Source of the DNA: an uncultured Collinsella sp.
Lineage (GTDB): Bacteria; Actinomycetota; Coriobacteriia; Coriobacteriales; Coriobacteriaceae
Length of the DNA: 59,628 bases
NCBI GenBank assembly: GCA_937995345.1
Contig: CALKKS010000024.1
Coordinates: 1 to 59,628 of the forward strand
Direction: 5' to 3'
Position 1 is the stretch's first letter. Every line of letters starts with the position of its first letter. Shown here one piece after another: positions 19,025 through 27,339 of the stretch. Both the position numbers and the translations under genes were made by a program. The notes below the pieces were generated by a model. It saw only the letters and a list, made by a program, of their open reading frames with translations, did no database searches and had not been told where the DNA came from.

Positions 19025-22000
19025 TCACGCTTCGCCCCAGAATCTATGGGTGATACGCAGGAGCTGTGCAGTTTTATCCTCAGCCGCCTCGATATCAGCC
19101 TCTTTGGCCTGCCAAGTCCAGTTGCCCGTAGCAACACCCGGCACGTTCATGCGCGCATCGTCGCCCAGCCCCAGCACGTCCTGCAGCGGCATCATCACGA
19201 GGGGAGCGTCGCTTGCCAGCGCGTCGCCCATCAGCTTACCCGCAAACTCCTTACCACTCGGCTCATCGCCGCCCGCAAAGGAACGCGTGCACCAACCGGC
19301 GAGCGTCGACGTATCGTGCGTCGAGGTGTACAGAATCTTGCCCGGCGTTGGATGCACGCCGTTGCGGACGTCGTAATCGCTAAACTCCAGCACGTCCATG
19401 CCGGGGAAACCACAGGTTGAAGCCATGGCGCGAACGCCGGGCGTCAGGTAGCCCAGATCCTCGGCAATAAAGTTGAGCGGACCCAGCTCGTCATGGGCGG
19501 TCTGGAACAGGTCCTTACCCGGGCCCGCAAGCCAGCGGCCATCGGCACAGGCCTTGCCGGCGGGGATGCTAAAGTAGCTGTGGAAGCCCAGGAAGTGATC
19601 CAGGCGCACGCGGTCGTAGAGCGAAAACGCACGACGCAGGCGATCCATCCACCAGCTATAGCCGTTCTGCTTCATGTGATCCCAACGGAAGGTGGGGTTG
19701 CCCCACACCTGGCCCTCGGGCGCAAAGTTATCGGGCGGCGCGCCAGAAATCTCGATCGCCTTGCCGGTATCGGACAGCCAGAAGTTTTCGGGCTCGCTCC
19801 ACGCGTCGGCCGAATCGTCCGAGACATACATCGGGATATCGCCGATGACCTCGATGCCCTTCTTGTGCGCATAGTTCATGAGCTCGCACCAGGCCAGGTC
19901 AAAGCGGTACTGCATGTACGCCTGCAACTCTGCCTCGTCGTGGAAACGCTTGTCGTCAATCAGATGCTCGTTGTAGCGCGCGATATCGGCCGGCCAATCG
20001 TGGCGCGACTCGCCCTCAAAGTACTTCTTAACCGCCATATAGACGCAGTACTTCTCGAGCCAGTCGGCATTGCGATGCTTAAACGCGGTGTAGAGCGGAT
20101 CGGCGTCCTCGCCGCCACGCGCCTTCCAAGTCGCAAAATCGGCCGCCAGCTCCTCGTGGCTTTCGGGCAGCAGGTCGATATTGCCTGCAAAGGCTGAGGG
20201 ACCGGCGTAAGGGGAGCGGAAGAAGTCCGTCGGGTTGACAGGCAGGACCTGCCAGTAGCGCATGCCCATGGCGGCCAGATGGTCGATAAAGCGACGCGTG
20301 GGCGCACCGATGGTGCCGGGCTTGCCGTCGTCGGTTGGCACCGAGGTGATATGGCACACGACGCCCGCGCCGTGATCGAGCGGCTCCTGTAGGCGCTGCT
20401 CGGCGTGGTGATAGATAATCGACGAGCCCAGCGGATACAGATCGAGCGTGACCGTACCGTTATGGATCTCGCACTCGTGTCCGCTGATCACGTCACTCGC
20501 GCATTCGCCGAGCGCCGGAATCGTCACACGGTGCGAATTGCGCAGGCTGCGGTTGATGATGACGGTCGCGGACTCGCCGCCCTTGCCCGTGCGGTTGTAG
20601 GCCAGCACCTCGTCGTTGAGCGCGAAGGCCTTGATCTCGCCGTCGATCAAAAACGGCAGCGCACGGCGCACGGCCGAGGCGTTCTTGACGATCGCGAGCG
20701 TGTCGAAGTCGTGCAGGTCTTCCTTCAGGGGCAGGGTGCGGCGGTTGCCCGGATCGGTCAGGCCCTCCAGGCCGTACTCGTCGCCGTAGTAAATCGAAGG
20801 CACGCCGGGGAACGTCATCTGCATGAGCGTTGCAAGCCAAAAACGGCTCTTGGCCAGGCCCATCGAGTTCTCGTCCAGACGCCATTTGCTGCGCTCGCAC
20901 TCGGGCAGCTGCGACTCGTCGGGGCCGCCGCCGAGCACCGAGATGATACGCGGGCGGTCGTGGCTCGACAGCAGGTTGAGCGCGCAGGACAATGCCTCGC
21001 TCGGGTAGTTCTCGCGCAGGGTTTCGATATCCTCGGCTGCTTGGTAGGCGTTTTTGTAGCCCATCAAAAAGCCGATGACCATGTCGCGGAAGGGGTAGTC
21101 CATGGCAGAGTCCAGCTCGGAGCCCTGCAGGTAACGACGCAGATGGCCATAGCTAATTTTGTTGGAGGCGTCTTCCCAGACTTCGCCGAGCAACAGTGCG
21201 TCAGGCTTTTCGGCAAGTACGGCCTTCTTGATTTCGGCCAGGAAGTCGTCGGAAAGCTCGTCAGCGACGTCCAGGCGCCAGCCATGAGCGCCGGCACGTA
21301 GCCATTTACGGATCACGCCGTCCTTGCCCAGGAGCCGCTCGCGTACCAGTTCGGAGCTCTCATTGATGGCGGGCATATTGCCCACGCCCCACCAGCAGTC
21401 GTACGAGCCGTCCTCGTGGAAATAAAACGCATCGCGCCATGGAGAGTCCTCGCTCTGCCACGCACCGACACCGGGATAGTTGCCGTAGCGGTTAAAGTAG
21501 ATCGAGTCGTCGCCCGTATGGTTGAAGACGCCGTCCAGGATGATGGAAATGCCGAGCTTCTCGGCTGCCTGACACAGTTCGGTAAAGTCCTGCTCGGTGC
21601 CCAGGATCGGGTCGATCTTGGTGTAGTCGGCCGTGTCGTAGCGGTGGTTGCTCGCGGCCTCAAAGATAGGGTTGAGGTAGATGGCCGTAAAGCCCAACTC
21701 GGCGATGCGGGGCAGGTCTTCTTGGATACCCTTGAGCGATCCGCCGTAGAAGTCCCAGGTCTTGATGGAGCCGTCCTCGGCGCGCTCGTAAACGGGCGGC
21801 TCGTTCCAGTCCTCAACCATCCGGCGCTGGATTCCGTTGCGCGGTTTTTCGACCTCGGCCAGCGTGCGCTCGCGCCAGTGCTCGTCGCGGGCATAGCGAT
21901 CGGGGAAGATCTGGTAGACCATTCCACGCTCGTACCACTCGGGTCGAACTTCGCGGTGCTTGTAGACGGTGACCTGGAATGACGGCACCTCGGCGTAATC

Positions 22001-22321
22001 GTAGGTTACGCCTTCGCCGCCGGTGCGGCCCTGTGGTGCGCCCAGGCGAACCTCGGGCTGGCCCTCGATATTGCAGATAAAGCTGTACCAGATAAGACAG
22101 GGCTCGGCGCACTCAAGCTCTACGCTAAATATGCCGTCGCCCTCGTGCGTCATGGGATACCGAGACTCACCGATCTCATCGACCCAGGTGCGCAGCGTAA
22201 GCGTTGCCTGGTTGGGGTCGGCATCCTCCAAAATCACCGAGAGCGAAACGGATGTTCCAGTGGTCACAGCGCCAAACGGAGTGCGAAACTGCGGCAGACG
22301 GCTGTTGTGTATCAATCTCAT
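19025..22321 (-). CDS. Fused GH13 alpha-amylase/neopullulanase and GH77 4-alpha-glucanotransferase
   Basis: A 1098-residue bifunctional enzyme. Residues 1-120 resemble a beta-sandwich starch-binding N-domain. Residues ~130-560 are a GH13 barrel with nucleophile Asp in GWRLDVAD (~351), acid Glu in LLGEVWED (~380) and the third Asp in LSSHDRPR; a beta C-domain follows. Residues ~645-1098 are a compact GH77 (MalQ) domain with VLPVNPTDFFRSPYAG, nucleophile Asp in VRLDHFLGF (~908), Glu in IAEDLG and the STHDT motif. All catalytic residues appear intact. It would cut and re-join alpha-glucans released by GlgP and GlgB action. The first ATG lacks a clear Shine-Dalgarno sequence. Two TGGTAAA(A)C sites lie upstream. 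Confidence 0.92.
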   Translation of the reverse strand: MRLIHNSRLPQFRTPFGAVTTGTSVSLSVILEDADPNQATLTLRTWVDEIGESRYPMTHEGDGIFSVELECAEPCLIWYSFICNIEGQPEVRLGAPQGRTGGEGVTYDYAEVPSFQVTVYKHREVRPEWYERGMVYQIFPDRYARDEHWRERTLAEVEKPRNGIQRRMVEDWNEPPVYERAEDGSIKTWDFYGGSLKGIQEDLPRIAELGFTAIYLNPIFEAASNHRYDTADYTKIDPILGTEQDFTELCQAAEKLGISIILDGVFNHTGDDSIYFNRYGNYPGVGAWQSEDSPWRDAFYFHEDGSYDCWWGVGNMPAINESSELVRERLLGKDGVIRKWLRAGAHGWRLDVADELSDDFLAEIKKAVLAEKPDALLLGEVWEDASNKISYGHLRRYLQGSELDSAMDYPFRDMVIGFLMGYKNAYQAAEDIETLRENYPSEALSCALNLLSSHDRPRIISVLGGGPDESQLPECERSKWRLDENSMGLAKSRFWLATLMQMTFPGVPSIYYGDEYGLEGLTDPGNRRTLPLKEDLHDFDTLAIVKNASAVRRALPFLIDGEIKAFALNDEVLAYNRTGKGGESATVIINRSLRNSHRVTIPALGECASDVISGHECEIHNGTVTLDLYPLGSSIIYHHAEQRLQEPLDHGAGVVCHITSVPTDDGKPGTIGAPTRRFIDHLAAMGMRYWQVLPVNPTDFFRSPYAGPSAFAGNIDLLPESHEELAADFATWKARGGEDADPLYTAFKHRNADWLEKYCVYMAVKKYFEGESRHDWPADIARYNEHLIDDKRFHDEAELQAYMQYRFDLAWCELMNYAHKKGIEVIGDIPMYVSDDSADAWSEPENFWLSDTGKAIEISGAPPDNFAPEGQVWGNPTFRWDHMKQNGYSWWMDRLRRAFSLYDRVRLDHFLGFHSYFSIPAGKACADGRWLAGPGKDLFQTAHDELGPLNFIAEDLGYLTPGVRAMASTCGFPGMDVLEFSDYDVRNGVHPTPGKILYTSTHDTSTLAGWCTRSFAGGDEPSGKEFAGKLMGDALASDAPLVMMPLQDVLGLGDDARMNVPGVATGNWTWQAKEADIEAAEDKTAQLLRITHRFWGEA

Positions 22322-22420
22322 AGTACGGTCCAGTTCAATAGAATCACGGCCTGCGGGCCATGGGCTTTACGCACAAGATGTAAGTATATCTGTTGTACAC
22401 AGGCTGTATAAACAACATCC

Positions 22421-22463
22421 GTTTACCATCGGCGAACGGTTGTCCTAGATAATCGTTTTACCA
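22421..22463 (-). promoter_or_regulatory. Putative operator pair upstream of the GH13-GH77 gene
   Basis: GTTTACCA at 22421-22428 and GTTTTACCA at 22455-22463 (TGGTAAAC and TGGTAAAAC on the minus strand) lie 100-140 nt upstream of the amylase fusion. The same words cluster upstream of glgB at 32344-32431. They are likely sites for a shared sugar-responsive regulator. The rest of 22322-22537 shows no gene. Confidence 0.5.
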
Positions 22464-22537
22464 ACTATCAACAGAGAAGGGGCGCCCGGTTGGAGCGCCC
22501 CTTGCTTAGGGTTTGATGAGGTTTTGGATCGTCTGGA

Positions 22538-24862
22538 TTAGCGGCGCTTGCGGGTGGCCGTGGCCTTGCGGACGGACGTCTTCTTGGACGGGGCCTTTTT
22601 TTCTGCCGGAGCGGCGGGGGAGACCGGGGTCTCCTTGGCAGGCTCGGGCTTAGTCTCTGCCTTCGGGGCGGCCTTGACCTCAGCGGTCTTCGGCGCCGAC
22701 TTGGCCTTTACCTCAGCCTTGGGCTCCACTTTGGCAGCAGCGGACTTAGCCTCTGCCTTGGTAGCTGCGGCCTTGGTCGTGGTCTTCTTGGCCGTCGTCG
22801 TGCGCTTTCGCGTGGTGGTCTTGGCGGCGGGCTTGACCTCGACGGTTGCCTCCGCCTTGGACTCGGCAGGCGTCTCCTCGACTTTGGCGGCCGGCTTTGC
22901 GGCCGCCTTGGGGGCAGCCTTCGTTGCAGTGGCCTTGGTAGCCGTCGCCTTGGAAGCCGTGGCCTTCGTAGCTGTAGCCTTCTTGGCGGCAGTGGTCTTG
23001 GTTGTGCTCTTGGTCGCGGTCGTCTTCTTGGCAGCGGTCTTGGCCGGAGCCTTTGCCGCAGGCTTTGCCTCGGCGGCGGCCTCAGCCTTTACCTCGGGAG
23101 CAGCCTCGGCCTCGGCGGCCTTCTTGGCAGCGGCGGTCGTGCGCTTGCGCGTCGTCGTTGCCCTGGTAGCAGTTGTCTTTGCTGCGGCGGCCTTAGTCGT
23201 CGCAGCCTTCTTGGCCGTTGTCTTGCGCGTCGCGGTCTTCTTGGCGGCAGGCTTCGCAGCCGGCTTCTCCTCGGCCTCGAGAGCAACCTCGGGAGCTGCC
23301 TCAACCTTCACCTCAGATTTGGCCTCAACCGGCTTCTCCTCAGCCTTGGGCTCCTCAACAGCAGCGGGCGCCTCAACAACCGCCGCCGGCCTCTCAATCT
23401 CCGGATGCATAAAGAAGTACAGGTCCAGATACTTGTCGGCCGAGCGCGTCCAGCTAAAGTCTTGGCTCATGGCCTGCGTGACCAGCTGATTCCACGCCTC
23501 GCGGTTGTCCCAGAACAGGCGTGCCGCACGGAACACGGCGTCGCCCATCTCGTCGCCGTTAAAGTTGCTAAACGAGAAGCCCGTGCCCTCGCCGGTAAAC
23601 TCGTTATACGGGATCACCGTGTCCTTCAGACCGCCGGTCTCGCGAACAATCGGCAGGGTGCCGTAGCGCATGGCGATGATCTGCGACAGGCCGCAGGGTT
23701 CAAATTTCGAAGGCATCAGGAACATGTCGGCGGCGGCGTACATACGCTGAGACAGCGCCGGATCGAACTCGATGCGTGCGGCCATGGTGCCGGGGTACTT
23801 GTCCTGGAAGTAGCGCAGGCCGTCTTCGTAGTCGCGGTCGCCGGTGCCCAGTACCGCTACCTGCACGCCGCCGGCCAAAATACGGTCGAGCGCGTACATG
23901 ACCAGGTCCATGCCCTTTTGGCGCGTCAGGCGCGTGACCATCACCATGAGCGGGCGGTCGTCGCGAACCTCGAGCCCCAGCTCCTCCTGCAGCTTGGCCT
24001 TGCACACAGCCTTGCCGGAACGGTCTTCGACCGTGTAGTTGGCGGCAATGCGCTTGTCGGTCGCCGGGTCAAAGCCTGCCACGTCAATGCCGTTCAAAAT
24101 GCCCTGCAGCGCATAGGAGCGCTCGCGCAGCACACCGTCCAGGCCCTCGCCAAACTCTGGCGTCTGGATCTCGTTGGCATAGGTGGGGCTCACCGTGGTG
24201 ATGGCATCGGCGTAGCGCAGCGCGCCCAGCATGTAGTTGATGCTGCAGGCGTCGCAACGCAGCTGCGAGGCGGCCGCCGGAATATGCGCCACGCCCAGGA
24301 TGTCCTCCATCACGGTGTCGCTAAACTGGCCCTGGAACGCCACGTTGTGGATCGAGAACACGGTCTTGACGCGGTCGTACAGCGGCAGGCCCTGGTAGAA
24401 CTCGCGCAAGAACACGGGCGCCAGTGCCGTCTGCCAGTCGTTGCAGTGCAGGATGTCGCACTCAAAGCCAGCCGGCAGGTGCTGCAGACTCTCGGTGATG
24501 GCCTTGGAGAAAAACGCAAAGCGCTCGCCGTCGTCAAAGAAGCCGTACGGATAGTCGCGCGCAAAGTAGCGCTCGTTGTCGATGAACATATAGGTGACGC
24601 CGTCGTGCTCGAGCTTCTCGAGCCCGCAGTACTCGTTGCGCCAGCCCAGGCTCACGTAAAAGTCGGAGAAGTGCTCCATCTGCGCCTTGTACTCGTCCTT
24701 GATGGTGGCGTACTTGGGCACCATCACGATGACCTCGGCGCCGGCGCGCACAAGCGCTGCAGGCAGCGAGCCCGCCACGTCGCCCAGGCCACCGGTCTTT
24801 ACAAACGGTGCGCACTCGGCCGAGGCAAACACGATCTGCATTTTTTTGCTGGAATCTGCCAT
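22538..24862 (-). CDS. glgA: Glycogen synthase (GT5) with long histone H1-like C-terminal tail
   Basis: A 774-residue protein. Residues 1-~487 are a full GT5 glycogen synthase using ADP-glucose: N-terminal KTGGLGDVAGSLPAAL (the KxGGL ADP-binding motif), HNVAFQG, VTRLTRQKGMDL, and the C-terminal SKFEPCGLSQIIAMRYG with the E-x7-E-type region. The remaining ~285 residues are almost only Ala, Lys, Thr, Glu and Pro, with blocks such as KKTATRKTTAKKAATTKAA. They resemble eukaryotic histone H1 tails and bacterial AlgP/HctB-like proteins. GlgA proteins normally end at ~480-500 residues. The start MADSSKK at 24862 has GGGAG 5 nt upstream. The gene is last of the glgC-glgD-glgA run. Confidence 0.95.
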   Translation of the reverse strand: MADSSKKMQIVFASAECAPFVKTGGLGDVAGSLPAALVRAGAEVIVMVPKYATIKDEYKAQMEHFSDFYVSLGWRNEYCGLEKLEHDGVTYMFIDNERYFARDYPYGFFDDGERFAFFSKAITESLQHLPAGFECDILHCNDWQTALAPVFLREFYQGLPLYDRVKTVFSIHNVAFQGQFSDTVMEDILGVAHIPAAASQLRCDACSINYMLGALRYADAITTVSPTYANEIQTPEFGEGLDGVLRERSYALQGILNGIDVAGFDPATDKRIAANYTVEDRSGKAVCKAKLQEELGLEVRDDRPLMVMVTRLTRQKGMDLVMYALDRILAGGVQVAVLGTGDRDYEDGLRYFQDKYPGTMAARIEFDPALSQRMYAAADMFLMPSKFEPCGLSQIIAMRYGTLPIVRETGGLKDTVIPYNEFTGEGTGFSFSNFNGDEMGDAVFRAARLFWDNREAWNQLVTQAMSQDFSWTRSADKYLDLYFFMHPEIERPAAVVEAPAAVEEPKAEEKPVEAKSEVKVEAAPEVALEAEEKPAAKPAAKKTATRKTTAKKAATTKAAAAKTTATRATTTRKRTTAAAKKAAEAEAAPEVKAEAAAEAKPAAKAPAKTAAKKTTATKSTTKTTAAKKATATKATASKATATKATATKAAPKAAAKPAAKVEETPAESKAEATVEVKPAAKTTTRKRTTTAKKTTTKAAATKAEAKSAAAKVEPKAEVKAKSAPKTAEVKAAPKAETKPEPAKETPVSPAAPAEKKAPSKKTSVRKATATRKRR

Positions 24863-24886
24863 ATTGTCTCCCATGTTGCTATTCGA

Positions 24887-24920
24887 GAATAGCCGCCTGG
24901 CACAAACCGGGCGGCTATTC
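24887..24920. other. Hairpin between glgD and glgA
   Basis: GAATAGCCGCC (24887-24897) pairs perfectly with 24910-24920 across a 12-nt loop. It lies in the glgD-glgA gap just upstream of the glgA Shine-Dalgarno. There is no U-run, so it may be an mRNA stability or processing element tuning GlgA output rather than a terminator. Confidence 0.55.
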
Positions 24921-24952
24921 TACATGTTACGAGCGATGTTGCGGTGCCAACG

Positions 24953-26080
24953 TTAACGTACGATGGTGGTGTCGGAAGTTAACGGAGCCTTGCCCAGCAC
25001 CAGGATGTTCTCGGGTGTGCCGCGAAGCTCGGTGTTGGTGGGGACCACGTTGTTCTTGTCCAGAATGGCGTTCTCGACGCGGGCGCCGCTCTTGATGATG
25101 CAGCTCTGGTTGATGATCGAGTTGGTCACCGAAGCGCCTTCCTCGACCACGACGCCGCGCGACAGGATCGAGTTGCGCACGGTGCCCTTGATGATGCAAC
25201 CGGCCGAGATGATCGAGTTGCACGCGTGGCTGCCGGTCGCATAGCGCGAAGGCGGCACGTCGTGGGCCTTGGTCAGGATCGGGCGCTCGGGGTCAAAGAG
25301 CTGGTCGGCCACGGTCTGGTCGAGCAGGTCCATGCTGCGGCGATACAGCGACTTTTCGCTAAACACGCCCACGACCTCGCCCTTGTACTCGTAGCTGCAC
25401 ACGTCGATGTTGCCAAAGTCGCCTTGGAGTGCCTCGAGCAGGTCCAGATAGTCGGCGGCCTGGTAGTGATCGATGATCTCGAGCAGCGTCTCGCGGTTGA
25501 CAATGCAGCAGTCCATGGAGGCGTTGTCGCCGTACGCGACGCCGGCGCTCACGCCCGTCAGGCGACCGTTCTCGTTAATCTCGAGCTTGGTCTCGTCATC
25601 GACGTTGCGCGTGGCCTTGCAGTACACCACGGTCATCTGGGCGCCGGAGTTCTCGTGCGCCTCGATGATGGTGTTGAGGTCCATGTTAAAGATGATGTTG
25701 GTGCCCATCATCACGACATAGGGTTTCTCCGAGCGCTGGAACAGCGTCTTGTTGGAGATGATGTCGCGCAGCAGGAAGCGCATGCCGCCCTTGGTGGTGC
25801 CATACGCGTTGCCAGGCACCATGAACAGGCCGCCCTTCTTGCGGTCAAGACCCCAGTCCTTGCCCGAGCCCACGTGGTCGATCAGCGAACGGTAATTACC
25901 CGGCATGACGACGCCGACGGTCTTGATGCCGGCATTCATCATGTTGGACAGCGGAAAGTCGATCAGGCGGTAGCGGCCCAAAAACGGAACGGACGCGATG
26001 GGGCGGTCCTTGAGCAGGACGCTGCCGTAGGACGAAGAGTAGTTAGCGGTGATATAACCGATGGCCTTGCGATTGATCAT
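24953..26080 (-). CDS. glgD: GlgD, non-catalytic/regulatory subunit of glucose-1-phosphate adenylyltransferase
   Basis: A 375-residue GlgC paralogue starting MINRKAIGYITANY with a nucleotidyltransferase fold (FLGRYRLIDFPLSN) and a C-terminal left-handed beta-helix of hexapeptide repeats (CNSIISAGCIIKGTVRNSIL). The GlgC glycine-rich Walker-like loop (LAGGQGSRLG) is missing at the N-terminus, as usual for GlgD. The family forms heterotetramers with GlgC and modulates activity. The start at 26080 was chosen because the family begins there; it is 4 nt beyond the glgC stop, so translation is coupled. Confidence 0.94.
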   Translation of the reverse strand: MINRKAIGYITANYSSSYGSVLLKDRPIASVPFLGRYRLIDFPLSNMMNAGIKTVGVVMPGNYRSLIDHVGSGKDWGLDRKKGGLFMVPGNAYGTTKGGMRFLLRDIISNKTLFQRSEKPYVVMMGTNIIFNMDLNTIIEAHENSGAQMTVVYCKATRNVDDETKLEINENGRLTGVSAGVAYGDNASMDCCIVNRETLLEIIDHYQAADYLDLLEALQGDFGNIDVCSYEYKGEVVGVFSEKSLYRRSMDLLDQTVADQLFDPERPILTKAHDVPPSRYATGSHACNSIISAGCIIKGTVRNSILSRGVVVEEGASVTNSIINQSCIIKSGARVENAILDKNNVVPTNTELRGTPENILVLGKAPLTSDTTIVR

Positions 26081-26084
26081 CGGA

Positions 26085-27233
26085 TCATTCCCCCTTCCCG
26101 ATAACGACGTCATTTCCAACGACGGCCGTATCCTTGGTGGTATCGACAGAGCCGAGCTTCACGCCCTCTTCGACCGTGGAGTTCTCGCCCAAAATAGCGC
26201 GGCAGATGTGCGCGCCGCTCTTAACGTGCGCACCCGGCAGCAGCACGGAGTCCTCGACCACGGCGCGCTCCTCGATGATGACATCGGTCGAAAGGATCGA
26301 GTGGCGAGCGGTGCCGTAGATCTTGCAGCCGTTGGAGACCAGGCAGTCGTCCAGGCGGCCGTCCGGGCCAATGTAGTGCGGCGGACGCGTGGTGATGTTG
26401 GACATGATGGGGAAGTTCTTGTCAAACAGATCGAACTCGGGGTTGTTGCCCAGCAGGTCCATCGAGGTCTCGTGGAAGCTGGCGATGGTGCCAACGTCCT
26501 TCCAAAAGCCGTGGAACTCGTAGCTGTACAGGCGCTTGTTCTCGCCGAGCAGCTTGGGGATGATGTCCTTGCCAAAGTCGTGGCTCGAGCGCTGGTCCAG
26601 AGCGTCCTCCTCGAGCGCCTCAATCAGCACGTCGGCCGAGAAGATGTAGATGCCCATGGACGCGAGATTCGAATCGGGCTTCTCGGGCTTCTCGGTGAAC
26701 TTGGTGATGCGGCCGTCCTCGGGGTCGGTGGTCAGGATGCCAAAGCGGCTGGCCTCCTCCCACGGCACGGGCATAACGCTCACCGTGAGGTCGGCGTTGT
26801 TCTCAATGTGCGTCTTGAGCATCTTGCGGTAGTCCATGCGATACAGGTGATCGCCCGAAAGAATCAGGACGTACTTGGGGTCGTTGGCCTTGATGTAGTC
26901 GAGGTTCTGCGTAATGGCGTCGGCCGTGCCCGCATACCAGGCGCCGCCGGTCTGCGTCTCGTACGGCGGCAGGATTGACACGCCGCCGTCACGGCTGTCC
27001 AGATCCCACGCCTCGCCGGAGCCCACGTAGGCATGCAGCAGGTAGGGACGGTACTGCGTCAGAACGCCCACCGTGTCGATGCCCGAGTTGGAGCAGTTGG
27101 ACAGCGAAAAGTCGATAATGCGGAACTTGCCACCAAAGCTAACCGCCGGCTTGGCGATCTTTTGGGTGAGTGCCCCCAATCGGCTGCCCTGTCCTCCTGC
27201 GAGGAGCATCGCGATGCATTCTTTCTTACTCAT
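26085..27233 (-). CDS. glgC: Glucose-1-phosphate adenylyltransferase (ADP-glucose pyrophosphorylase)
   Basis: A 382-residue catalytic subunit making ADP-glucose from glucose-1-phosphate and ATP, the committed step of bacterial glycogen synthesis. Seen are LLAGGQGSRLGALT (residues ~10-23), KPAVSFGGKFRIIDF, the YAGTADAI segment, SGDHLYRMDYR and a C-terminal hexapeptide beta-helix. AGAAGGAG precedes the start. It is downstream of glgP with a ~106-nt gap holding a hairpin, and directly upstream of glgD. Confidence 0.96.
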   Translation of the reverse strand: MSKKECIAMLLAGGQGSRLGALTQKIAKPAVSFGGKFRIIDFSLSNCSNSGIDTVGVLTQYRPYLLHAYVGSGEAWDLDSRDGGVSILPPYETQTGGAWYAGTADAITQNLDYIKANDPKYVLILSGDHLYRMDYRKMLKTHIENNADLTVSVMPVPWEEASRFGILTTDPEDGRITKFTEKPEKPDSNLASMGIYIFSADVLIEALEEDALDQRSSHDFGKDIIPKLLGENKRLYSYEFHGFWKDVGTIASFHETSMDLLGNNPEFDLFDKNFPIMSNITTRPPHYIGPDGRLDDCLVSNGCKIYGTARHSILSTDVIIEERAVVEDSVLLPGAHVKSGAHICRAILGENSTVEEGVKLGSVDTTKDTAVVGNDVVIGKGE

Positions 27234-27273
27234 CGATTTCTCCTTCTGTCATCGATGTTCCTAAACCCATTAG

Positions 27274-27304
27274 CGACGGGCGCAGCGCAACGTCGCGCCC
27301 GTCG
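27274..27304. other. Hairpin between glgP and glgC
   Basis: CGACGGGCGC (27274-27283) pairs perfectly with 27295-27304 over an 11-nt loop in the gap between the glgP stop and glgC start. There is no U-tract on the minus strand. It may partly separate expression of phosphorylase from the synthesis genes. Confidence 0.5.
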
Positions 27305-27339
27305 AATAATGCCGTGCGGCAAAGGGAGCTCGCGCGCCT

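Noticed and set aside
22541..23400. Idea that the GlgA tail region is a separate H1-like gene fused by a missed stop
   Set aside because: The frame runs continuously from the catalytic domain; no internal start with Shine-Dalgarno was seen.
23405..24892. Plus-strand open frame opposite the glgA catalytic region
   Set aside because: Antisense to conserved GT5 motifs; no support of its own.
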